This document shows, piece by piece, positions 44,916 through 55,822 of a stretch of 64,000 bases of DNA. The DNA is from Cryptomeria japonica (taxonomy: Eukaryota > Streptophyta > Pinopsida > Cupressales > Cupressaceae): NCBI RefSeq assembly GCF_030272615.1, contig NC_081409.1, positions 876,005,594 through 876,069,593 of the forward strand, in the 5' to 3' direction. The stretch's first letter is position 1; every line of letters starts with the position of its first letter. The notes beneath the pieces were generated by a model that was not told the origin of the DNA, did no database searches, and saw only the letters and a program-made list of their open reading frames with translations. A program made the position numbers and the translations under genes.

Positions 44916-46329
44916 ATTATTGAGCTTTAATTTATTTATTTCACTAAGGTTGCATAATTTTGTAATATTATTTTAAAAAGCACCTTAGTGTTAAAAAGTT
45001 TTAAATCAAGGATGCTTGATAAAGTGACTAAAGTGTTGAGAATATTTAGATAATGAAATAAATTAGTTTTCAGGGTAATAAGGCTTGTTTAAAATATAAA
45101 GTGATTTTTAAATCATTTTTTGGAGGCTTTCCAAGAAAGGTCATAAAAGAGGGTTGGAGGTCTCATTTGACACATTCATTGAAAAGCTTGTTTATTTCTC
45201 CATAAAGATTTGGAGATTTGTGCCTGTGGCCAAACTCTTACTAGAGTGATGAAAACCCTTATGGTTTCTTGAAGTTGAGGATGAAAACCCTTTATCTTCC
45301 ATTGAACAGTTCAACCTAGGGATTGACAATGTGTTTCAAGGTTTTTGAAAATTGCTAGGCATATGGATTGAAGGCGAATTTGAGAATTGCATGGGGATAA
45401 GGATGGAAACTTGTTAAGTGACCGATATTTGAGATGAGTTTGCAGCGTTTGCATCCCATTTCAGCGGTCGCTTGTACCTTCTTAACTTGGCATGACAGAT
45501 TAGGAGCAGTTTGATAGCCTTGTGGCTATATTAAGTGACCAAGAAAAGAGGCCACTGGGAATTTGGGAGCAAATCAACATGTTGCAGAAGTTGGACATTA
45601 GCCTAAGCTGGCAAATTGGAGATACCTGTGATCAGTGATTGTTGTTAGGTTACAGGAATCTTCTAAAAGGGTTGCTGAGTCTTTACCTTAGCAGTTGAAA
45701 TGATTGGTGTAGCCTGGCTGGGTGATCAACTCTTACTTTCCTGAGTGCCATAACTTCGGAAGGGTACGAGAGTGTTCTCCAACACCAATCCTTGGCATGG
45801 TGAGCTCACATGCCTCATTTGAAGCTTTTTCATTTGCTGGCGACACTTTGGTTTATCACTTGTGAAGGATGTGATATCTTTGATCTATTGCAAAGCTTTA
45901 TCTCTTTAAGTGTTTTGGTCAGAAAATTATTTTTTGTTACCTCTGTTATGAGCAGCAAACTGTGTAGATGATTTATGCTGTTTCAATTCTATTCACTGGA
46001 TGAACATCATCATCATGTATAATGATTGAAAACAAGTATTATGCAACCAAATCTGTTCTAAACAAAGGTTAAATCAATTACAATTATAACTCCTTTCTTA
46101 AGACATTGCAGACCAAGTGTTTGAAATATGCAAACTGTTTGACAATATATTCAGTGAGAACGTAAAAAAATTTGGTGATAAATCAAGGGGGATCTTACAT
46201 GCATGCACTTCTACCTCTACACACAACTATACACTAACCCATCGTCCATGTGTCTAGAAAATTTTAAAACATTTTCATTCCATTTGATAAGTCTGAACAA
46301 AAAGAAGGGGGAAATTTCCATTCCATTTC
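44916..46329. other. Unassigned sequence between two hAT elements
   Basis: No coding remnant or repeat boundary recognised over 1.4 kb. Confidence 0.35.
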
Positions 46330-46849
46330 TTCCTTGAAGTTTGAAATTCGCCAAACTTAAAACAGTCTATAAAATTCGCCAAAAATTCGGTCAAATTCGC
46401 ATCAAATTCGTACAGAAAAATAGGGATGCCATGTTTGCAGAAACCTTTTTTTTTTCTTGCGTTTTTTAGGGTTTCATCATATTTTTTTAATAATTACGGT
46501 GGCAAACATAGCAACACACATCAGTTGCTCGATTTGCAGTCGTTTTTTCTGCAGTCACAAGTTGCATTGAAGTCGCCAGTTGCATTTAGGTCGCGCGGAC
46601 GCATCAGTTCCAGTCTTGCAGCCCGACCTTCAACCGCCATTGCAGCTTCAACCCGACCTTGGACCGCCATCGAAGCTGCCACACATTGTCTTGTTGGCTG
46701 TTGCAAAAGCTCCGGAAGCTTCCGTTGAAGCTCGAGCTGTTGCAGAAGTTGTCGCAAAAGACCAAGCTCTGCCTCTGTCGTCGGTCTGCCTCTTCCGCTA
46801 GTGCCAGTTCATCCTCCCGACTTGCATAGATAGGCTTCTACTCTGCTTG

Positions 46850-47467
46850 CGTGAGTGTTTTTTTTCATAATATAATATTATAATGTTTATTTTTTAGTTT
46901 TTAATTTAATACACAATATAAAATAATGTTGTTTAATATTATATAATTTATATTAATAGTTTTTTATTATATTGTTTAATATTATATTATTTGATTTTAG
47001 TGTTTAATTTTAGTATTTTATTTGTTTGGTAAAGTTAAAAAACATTAATACATTTTTATACTTTAAAAAAAAAAAAATGGTAGTGTAGTAATTTTATAAA
47101 GTTTAATAACCAAAAATAAAAACTAGTATTTTTTATTTTTTTGTTAAAAAATGAATATATTAAATTATTAATAAACTTTTATTATTCTTAGTATTTTTAT
47201 TTTGAAATTTTGAAATAAATGTGATGTTTATTTTGTTTTTTAATTTAAAACTAAAAATGTATTAAATTTTTGTTTTTATGTTTATTAAACAAGAATGTAG
47301 TATTTATTTTGTTTTTGAAAGGTTCAAGCCGAATAAATTTTTTACATTGTTTTTAAGAGGTCATTTGTGAAATTGTTAAAAGTATTTCTATTTTGAAAGG
47401 TTAAAATAAATGTAGTGTTTATTTTTTTTATTTTTTTTTTCATTCCAAACATGCAGATTTTCATTTA
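46850..47467 (+). other. Probable 5' intron or leader of the hAT gene
   Basis: AT-rich, with T-runs, ending in a possible acceptor AACATGCAG at about 47456 just before the ATG at 47468. A GC-richer stretch at 46550-46850, shared with the MITE, may be a leader exon. Confidence 0.4.
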
Positions 47468-49371
47468 ATGGCCCCTCCCAAATCAACTTCTGAGGCATGG
47501 AAGCATGTGACCCGAAATGGAACTCACATCAAATGTAACCTATGTGAGGGTACTATGATTGGAACTTTAACAAGGCTTAGGGACCACTTCCTTGCTAATA
47601 CAAGGGGTCCAAGTGGAGGTGTTCAAGCATGTAAAGATGCGACTCCAGAACTTAAAGCTATTCTAGAGAAAGAGTTGGTTGCTTCAATGGTAGGGAAAAT
47701 GAAGAAGGCACAAAAGAAAAAGAGAATTGAAGAAGATATATCTAGATTCATATCTATCATGTCTTCCTCTTTTGTGCAATCCAAACCGGTGAGGGTATCA
47801 AAAGAGAGTGGAACACTGAACAACTTTTGGAAACCAGTAGAGAAACAGCAAGTGGATGATACAGTTGTTGATTTGTTTTACACAAGTGCTATTCCATTCA
47901 ATGTTGCGAGAAGTCCACATTTTTGTAATGCAATTCACAAAATTGCAGAGTTTGGCAAAGGGTACACACCCCCAAGTTCAAAGGCTATCAGGACAACTCT
48001 TTTGCAAAGGTCAAAAGATAGAGTGACTGAGAAATTAGCTGTCAAAGCCACTTGGAAGGAAACAGGTTGCACTATATTGAGTGATGGATGGTCAAATATG
48101 TGTCAAAGGCCATTGATTAACGTTTGAGTGTCTTGTCCTGATGGTGTTGTGTTTTTGAAAGTCATTGACACCATGAACCACACGAAAACTTCAGAGTATA
48201 TTTCCAAATATTAGAGGAAGCCATTCTTGAAGTAGGGGTGGAAAATGTGGTTCAAGTGGTAACTGATAATGCAGCAAATTGTGTGGGAGATGGGAGGCTG
48301 ATCGTAGAGAAGTACCCATAGATATATTGGAACCCATGTGCAGCTCATTGTCTCGATTTGTTGCTTCATGACTTGGCTAAATTTCCATAGGTAAATGAAG
48401 CTATTCATAGAGGGAGAGCAATTGCAAATTTCATACAGAATCATCCTCTCACATTGAGTATTTATAGGCAGCATGCATCAAAGGAATTGTTGAGGCCTTG
48501 TGAAACAAGATTTGCTTCATTTTATATCACTTTGAAAAAAGTGGTTGAAGAAAAAGCAGCTTTGAGATCTGTTATTTGTTCCAATCAGTGGGAAAGTTCA
48601 GTGCTTTCTAAAAGAAGCTTTGAGATCTGTTATTTGCTTATATGTGAACCAATTGTTGAAGTGCTTCATATGGTTGATGGTGACACTCCTTGCCTTGGCA
48701 TGCTTTATGAAAGCATGGACCGGTGTAAGGAATCTATTCAAAAAGCACTAAATAATGAAGAAGCGGAATATATGCAAATATAGGAGACAGATGATTGTAG
48801 ATGGAAAATGATGCACACACCTTTACATGCAGCAACTTGCTTTTTGGAGCCTAAGTTGTTTGCTATTGATAGAAGGGGTGATAATGAAATCATGGCAGGG
48901 CTTTACCAAGACATTAGCTAGTATGTACCAGATCCAGAAATTGCAGCACTAATCAGAGAACAAAGTTGGCAATACAAGAGAGGAGAAAGGATGTTTAGAT
49001 GGGCAGAAGCCAAATATGACTCGCCACGTATGCCTGGATATAGATGGTGAATCGCTTATGGATCATCAACTCTTGAACTGCAAGAGTTCGCTATTCGAAT
49101 TTTGAGTCAGGGAGCAAGTTCATCAACTTGTGAGAGGAAATGGAGTTGCTTTGACCACATCCATTCCAAAAAGAGGAACAAATTGTTGATTGGAAAGTTG
49201 GGATATCTTGTCTATGGTTGCAGCGATTTGAAATTGTTGATGAACAAATCAGCAAAGAACACTTCTTTAGAACAAACTCTTGAAGGCATAGCAATGCCAG
49301 ATACAGATGAGCCTAACTTTGTAGATGCTCAACTGAGTAGTGATACAGATGATGATGATTTGGCATCTTAG
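47468..49371 (+). pseudogene. hAT transposase, nearly complete
   Basis: Starts MAPPKSTSEAWKHVTRNGTH with a BED zinc finger (KCNLCEGTM ... RLRDHFLA). A lysine-rich linker follows, then IPFNVARSPHFCNAI and the DUF659 block with CTILSDGWSN (first catalytic Asp). A TGA at 48125 and a frameshift near 48210 precede VVTDNAANCVGDGRLI (second Asp region), CAAHCLDLLLHDLA and ETRFASFYITLKK. Stops lie at 48319 and 48781. The C-terminal hAT dimerisation domain has YGSSTLELQEFAIRILSQGA and SSSTCERKWSCFDHIHSKKR. Order and length fit a full plant hAT transposase with about five lesions. Confidence 0.85.
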
Positions 49372-49725
49372 CAAAGTGCTCTTGATGACTTAAAGAGTTA
49401 TTTTAAAGTTCTAAAGTCTTTGACTGTTATTGTACCTTTTTTACAAAAGAACATCTTTGCAATCGTGAAAGCATATGTTTCCTATGGTTTAGATTTTATA
49501 AATGTGTCATCATTTTGTAATTATTTCAAATCTATTTATCAATGTTAAACTATTTACGCAATTTAAAAAGATATATTACATATATTTATTAAAAATTTAA
49601 AAAAATTACATAAGGCGAATTTAATTCGAATTTTATACATTTCGAAATTTTTCCAAGTCGAACTTCATTTGAATTTCAAAGTTGTCGAACTTCAAATTTG
49701 AATTCGAACTTGGAGACTTAGGTGG

Positions 49726-50948
49726 AGACTATTTGTTCTAGCACATGCAAGAACTCTCACACATGCTTCTAGTGGAGTCTGAAGAAATAGATGTTTTGTA
49801 TTAGCCCTCCCCATTGCCTATATATTGGACTCAATTTCCTTCAAAAACTCCTACTCTTTAATGAGGCATTGAGTTGAGTCGAACTGGTTTTGTATCTTTC
49901 AAAAATACACCTCCTTTACAATAGCACATCTGATTTCCCAAGCACAGCTTCAAATTAGCAATACCTTTAGCACAATACGTTCAATTCTTTATGATCTTGT
50001 GAGGATCATAAAAGAACTGAAAAAATGGTGCAAAGTAGGCAAGATTCCAAAACATCTTAAGGATGAATAACAAATTTTAGTTTAAAACTTGACACAATAT
50101 GAAAGTTTTGTATGGGTACAACAGCTTCTAATGCCAATCTGTTATGTAGATTTATAGCTCTCTTGAACCAACCCATTGATACATAAGCTAGTTGGAGAAG
50201 CTATATGAGGTCCTAAAAAACAACCAAAACAGTATCAAACTTTTTAATAAATCATTAAAATTTTCAGACAATAGTTAACCCAAGATTTGTGTTAAGCTCA
50301 GCATTGTCGTACTGCATGCTCAAAGTTACAATACTGTTACTAAATACTTCTTAAGTAATTTGTGATTTATTTAATGCCATTAAATCTAAAATACACAGTA
50401 AAACTCACATGTGCACTGCATCCCTGAAACGAAAAAGATGCACTTATGCAACATGACGAGCAAAAGGACTTCTATCTCTCAGGATGTGTCCACTCCAAAA
50501 AAAATTAAAATATGAGATTTCATGCATATCACAAAACTCATAATCATCACTGCAACCGAACATATGAAAAGATACTCAAAATGTAGGAGGATTGGTGATG
50601 TTGAGTCATGATAATTAAGGTTCTGTAGCCTCTTCGGAATGTTTCAGGACTGTAGGTTTTCTATTATGAGTAACCTTGTTTTACCCATGAATAATAACTT
50701 AGTTGTATATTATATCTTGCAAGCAGTTGGACTATTGCTTATCAGTGTGTAATCTGAGTGTACTCTTGTATAGAAAGCTTGATTGGCTTGGCCATCTGGA
50801 AAGCAGGAAGGAAAATAGGTTTCAATCCATAGCCAGAAAACTTGACATATGTTACGATATTTAGATACTCATCTAAATGAGTTATTTCACCTAGAGAAAA
50901 GAATGATTCCATTAAATATAAGGAAATACAAGGACCTGTCATATTTAC
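49726..50948. other. Intron sequence near the exon, no features recognised
   Basis: About 1.2 kb between the hAT right end and the TTI2-like exon. It appears unique; it may be part of the original, pre-insertion intron. Confidence 0.45.
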
Positions 50949-51139
50949 CAGTGTGCACGTGGATTCTTTCCCTCAATGCAAATTACAAGTGTCACAGAGA
51001 TTTCCATTACTGATTGCCAAAATTGTTCACTGCCAGGTATGCTCCGACAAGATGCATCAAGAATTGCATCCTTGTACCATCCAAGCTCAGTAGAATTTAG
51101 ATTATTTGCTAAATGTACAAAGGAACTCATTGCTTGTAC
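50949..51139 (-). CDS. TTI2-like ARM-repeat protein, exon upstream of the giant intron
   Basis: A 191-nt exon on the minus strand. Acceptor TATACCAG precedes 51139, and donor TG/GTAAAT follows 50949. It encodes 63 residues in phase 0 (VQAMSSFVHLANNLNSTELG, WYKDAILDASCR, ... VMEISVTLVICIEGKNPRAH) plus TG of a split Trp codon, completed at 1496. The WYKD-(A/V)-ILDA-C pattern with a later (V/M)E(M/I)SV-x-LV segment is what I associate with plant TTI2-like ARM proteins. The N-terminal ~250 residues must lie further upstream; I found no further exon up to 64000. Confidence 0.88.
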
Positions 51140-52323
51140 CTGGTATACACAAAGAACATAACATACAAAACAAACATTCAATCTCTAAATGAATATTTGG
51201 GAAACCATTGACTAAAGGAATAATCGTATCCAAGTGATTATATTATAGTACTAGTTATTGCATGTACACATGTTTAAGAGTTTCACATGAACAGTCACAA
51301 ATTTGCTATTGAATGGTAAAGATTACTTTTTGCTTATCGTAGGGAGTAATATTCAGTTTATGACACTCTGAGTTCTCTCTTGTAAAGTTGCAATAGTTAG
51401 AGATTCTACCAAGCATAGACCCCAAAACTATTCAAGCTAATTAAAATTATCATGACAATAACAATCCCTACCATAGATAAAACCAGCATCTGTACTAAGT
51501 AGCAACCACTGAAAAAGGAAGGTTAACAACAATGATGTATTAGAACTTACAATGATGTTCTAGGTCTGTTTTAATGGTTCAATAACACAATGAAACCAAG
51601 TATAGAAATTGGCACTCTTGAGTATTCAATCAATATGACGAGGCAATTTTAACAAAATGGATTTGATTTTTAGATTTACCAATAGGACGAGTACATCTCT
51701 TTGAGAGTGAGAGCTTTTCCAGGTGTCAAAATCTGAGTCTCTTAGTAAATAACCTATTGTATTTGAACCGTCATTTTGTTGGGGTAGCCCACACATTCAT
51801 TTCTTAATATCTTATACACTCAATTACACCGAAATACTTGTTTGAATGGAACTGCAATTCATTAATGATCACTAATATGTTTCTATTCTACAACAGACAA
51901 CTCAAAGCATTACAATTATTGTATGAAATCATACATTATAGAAAAAAAGTGTTTCATATGGAGATTCACAAAAAAATATGCAAGGACAATAAACAATGTA
52001 CAAATATAAGAACAAAAGGAGTTCTTGCATAATTCGCTACAAGACTTCATTCTGTGTAGAGAAATCTGAAGCTGTTTGAACATTTCAGATGTAATTACCC
52101 AGCTAAATTATTCTTCCACAGCAGATTTTGACATACTGAACTGATCCAATAAAAATGGATTCTTAATTCCTGGAGAGGAGTTTTGAACAGGTACCAACTT
52201 TACCTTCCTTCCAAAGAGCTATTTGTTCTTGAACTTTGATAAGATAAGCTCAGTCAAAGTTCTGTGATAAGGAACATGATTTGGGGGCGAGGTGCAGGAT
52301 TACCCATTAAACATTGAGTGTGG
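51140..52323. other. Upstream intron, no features recognised
   Basis: Left part of an intron of at least 12.8 kb, if the gene continues past the right edge of the window. One weak exon-like frame near 52190-52260 (minus) was rejected. Confidence 0.45.
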
Positions 52324-52371
52324 GTACCTGTTGTGACCATTTCACACATCGCCCCATTGCAAATGGGGACC

Positions 52372-52400
52372 CCCCCCCCTTTTTTTTTTTTTTTTTTTTT
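52372..52400. repeat. C-run/T-run homopolymer
   Basis: A run of about ten C followed by more than 20 T, just after the terminal hairpins of E4. It expands the CCCCC-TTTTT seen at the same place in E1-E3. Confidence 0.85.
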
Positions 52401-52790
52401 GCTTGTTTTTCGCTCGCCTTTCGCTTCGTTTTTAGGGTTTTGTTAGTCAGTCAGTTGTCTGGATTTAGGGTCAAGCCTTAGGGTTTTAATTGTCGTCTTT
52501 TCAGGTCAGAATCCAGTCAATTTTGAGAGCTTTTGAGCTTCTTTGTAGAATGCAAAATTTGAATGCAATGATTTCGCCAAAGTGGTCTATTTTCAATTGG
52601 AATTTTTGAGTGCTGAGCTTAAATTTGTCTAAGTATTGATGATGAAATGTGATTTTTGTCCAATTGAGTATTTTTTGACCAAATTTTGAGTTTTTTGATT
52701 TTGATCCCGGGCATGGGGAATGATTTGTTTTCGCCTTGCGAAGAGATTAAATGTGCAAAATCATGATATTTTGGCCTGTAGGAGCAAAAT

Positions 52791-54885
52791 CGCTCCTGTC
52801 CCTCAGTGAAGGACCGGAGCTCGTTTTCAAATATCTTACCATCCCTGCAGAGTCAAGATGAATTTTGAATTGCAAGTGATAAAGAATGGCGTGATCTTTC
52901 CGTTGAATATAAATTGAAGAATTTCACGAACACGGAAGTACCTCCAGGAAGCAAAATCGCTCCTGTCCCTCAGTGAAGGACCGGAGCTACAAATCAAATA
53001 TTGCTTTGTCCTTGCAGGATTTTGACGACTTGACAATTTGAAGATGTCCGAGGAGATATGTTTTATCAAATGAATATAACTTGAAGTGTCGACATGAAGG
53101 AGAGTGGTCCAGAATGCCAAAATCGCTCCTGTCCCTCAGGAAGGGACCAGGGCGAAGTACATTGTAGCTCCCGTCCCTCTCCCAGGGACCAGAGCGATAT
53201 TCTTCATAGGGCATGTTCTGGACGAAAATCAAGCAAGTTATAAGTTTGAAGGCAAGAAACAGGGTGAAATGAACTCATTGAAGATAAATTGAAGATTACC
53301 AAATGTCAACAAAAGACCTAAATGCCTAAGTTCGCTCCTGTCCCTCTCCAAGGGACCAGAGCGATTTTTGTCTAAGACAAATTTCTTGCTAAGTTACAAT
53401 CAAACCCAAGGCATGGATGAATGGAATGGAATGTTACGAATCCGTTGAAGATAGTTTTCGAAGATGATAAAGTGAAATAAAGCCCACAAGAGCAAGATCA
53501 CTCCTGTCCCTCTTCAAGGGACCAGGGCGATATAATGGTTATATTGCCCTTCCTCCAAGTTCAGGACACTCCAAGGCGAAGAACAAGGTGGTGTGGACAT
53601 TTTAAGACATCTCCATCAAGCACAAAGTTACAAAGGTCGCCAAGTTAAAGAATTTGCATCAAGACACTTAATTCGCTCCTGTCCCTCAGGAAGGGACCAG
53701 AGCGAAATTTGCATAAAGGCATAGATTTCGAAAGATTAACAAACACCAAGTGATTAAGGAAGATCAAGGGATCACGTTTTACCCGATGAAGACAATTGCA
53801 AGTTGAAGAAAGCAAAGACAAGTCCAAAACCTTGAAGTTCGCTCCTGTCCCTCAGGAAGGGACCAGAGCGATGTCTATTATATTGGCCAAATCTCTCAAA
53901 AATCACGTAAGGTCAAGGTTTTGCAAGGTCGTAAGGGGTCCAAGACATGATTAGAAGGTGATATACAAAGACTTCAAACGTTAAAAGATCCTCAAATTGA
54001 ACAAGGAAGCTATATCGCTCCTGTCCCTCTCCAAGGGACCAGGGCGATTTGTATGGGATCCTTCATTTTCCTTCAAATTCATGCCAAGTCAAGGTTTTTC
54101 GAGATCACACAAGGTATAAGGTGTCTTTTGAAGATGATATGCAAGAATTTTGAACGTCAAAGTGTTACCAATTTGTGCAAGGAACTCATATCGCTCCTGT
54201 CCTTTGGACAAGGACCAAGGCGATTTCATTAAAACACTCATGATCCTTTAAATGCATGTCAAGGCAAGTGCACGTGAGATCAAGGACGTCCTTCAAGAGG
54301 CAATGAACGAAGAATCAAGGTTGAAAGATCACACATTTTGGCTAGAGCTTCCAGGTCGCTCCTGTCCCTCTCCAAGGGACAAGGGCGATAATTTTTCTAA
54401 AGTCTAAATGCCTTGTAAAAATCAAGTGGAACCAGCATGGAATGAACAAACAATGTTATTATTCGCCCTACAATGAAGATTAGAGATTAAAGATGCCAGG
54501 TCAAGGAGAAATTATTAAGTTCGCTCCTGTCCCTCTCCAAGGGACCAGGGCGATATTTGCCAAAACACATGTTATCCTTTAAAGATCACCGCAAAATAAA
54601 GTTGCACAAGGTTTGAAACGTCTTCTAAAAGGTGATGAAGGAGGAGTTGATATCAAAAATGGAGAATTTCAAGTGAAAATATTTGGATCGCTCCTGTCCC
54701 TCTCCAAGGGACCAGGGCGATAATACATCCAAAGGCACTCATGCACACATGCAAGTCGATCTAGTTTGAAGGACCTAGCGAAAATGGTAAATCCAACGTG
54801 GGGATGGAGACCTTGGACATAAAAATTGCAAGAATCAAGACAAAAGTGATGGATCGCTCCTGTCCCTCAGTCAGGGACCAGGGCG
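52791..54885 (+). repeat. Array of 14 GTCCC-type hairpins in E4
   Basis: Starts: 52791, 52958, 53124, 53166, 53333, 53499, 53674, 53840, 54016, 54192, 54357, 54522, 54689 and 54855. The first two use the shifted GCTCC/GGAGC pairing seen in E3. The doublet at 53124/53166 corresponds to the E3 doublet. The copy at 54192 pairs GTCCT with AGGAC. Confidence 0.92.
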
Positions 54886-55215
54886 ATAAGGTTAGTATTT
54901 TCCATATTCAAAAAATTTGGTGCTCAAGCAAACATTTTTTTAATTTATTTTAAATGCTAAGATCGATAAGTTTGAAAATCCTATTAAATTAGCATTTAAA
55001 TATTGCGCTTAACATTTATTAATTATTTTGCCTTTAAAAAATCGAATTTGATAATTTAAAAACAAAGGCATTTAATTAATTATTGATTAATTAATAAAAA
55101 ATCAAAAGGAGCGCTAAGATATGGAGGTCGGCCTTTATTACTTATTTAAAAAGGTCGTTTAAAAATTGCTTTATTTCACAAAAGTCGGCCTTGGGGTGAA
55201 TGGTGAGATGAGCGC

Positions 55216-55820
55216 TATAAAGGGAGAGGTGAAAATCATTATTTTCACATTATCATTTTTCCGTCTCATATGCGATCAAAGGGAGAAGTGCGAATTTATA
55301 TCCAAGGAAGTGCGAAATTGTGTTTGAAAGTGCGATTTGGAGTTTACAAAGCTAGGTGGTGCGAACTACTATCCAAAGTGGTGCGAGTCCAAGTTTCCAT
55401 TTGTGCGAACTTGTCAAATCCATTGGAGATCACGTCAAAAACTTGAAGGGTGGCGAACTCGATAAGAGGAACGTGGCTTTGAAGATCACATCGAGGACAT
55501 ATCAAAAGGTGGTGAAATTGATATTTTAAAGGAGAGATTGCGTTGAAGACTATTTATACGTCAATTTTGCCTAAGCGAATCCTTTTTATTTTGCATTCTA
55601 GAGTTAGCTCTCGGTTTGAGGTATGGCGATGTTGGTTTTATTGTTTTAATTTTAGATCGTCATAGTCTAGATTTTGAAATTTTGAATTTTGAATTCCTAG
55701 CTCAATCGTTTTATTTTAGGAAATGATAACTCAAAGACTTATCATGAAGTTTCCTAAAATACTCTCTAATCCATGTTATTTATTGCAAAATCTAGCTTCT
55801 CATTATGAAATGTTGTGTAG
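55216..55820 (+). promoter_or_regulatory. Internal promoter and leader intron of E4
   Basis: TATAAA at 55216 after GAGCGC. Donor TTTGAG/GTATGG (55621) and acceptor TTGTGTAG (55820) bound a possible 200-bp intron ending 2 bp before the ATG at 55823. Confidence 0.5.
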
Positions 55821-55822
55821 GT

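Larger units (their letters stand above)
46330..49725 (+). mobile_element. hAT element related to the MITE, left end lost
   Basis: The region after 46340 matches the MITE interior (TTGAAATTCG... and a GCGTTTTTTAGGGTTTCATC stretch), a transposase gene follows, and the right end (CGAACTTGGAGACTTAG, 49709-49725) is a variant of the MITE terminus. The left inverted repeat is not present at the expected place, so the copy cannot now move. It is probably a relative of the element that once mobilised the MITE. Confidence 0.75.
1497..50948 (-). other. Giant 49.45-kb intron of the TTI2-like gene
   Basis: Seen: donor CACTG/GTAAAT at 50948 and acceptor GTGCACAG at 1497. The split Trp codon (TG + G) is restored exactly, and protein similarity runs on across the junction. 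The intron is filled with nested copia, gypsy, hAT and E-family elements, listed separately. Removing the insertions I can delimit would still leave many kilobases. Introns of tens of kilobases are known in conifers. That this junction is really spliced is an inference. Confidence 0.8.

Noticed and set aside
52190-52260. Possible exon on the minus strand (IKVQEQIALWKE before GTAAAG)
   Set aside because: Every frame from a usable acceptor contains a stop, and there is no clear similarity.
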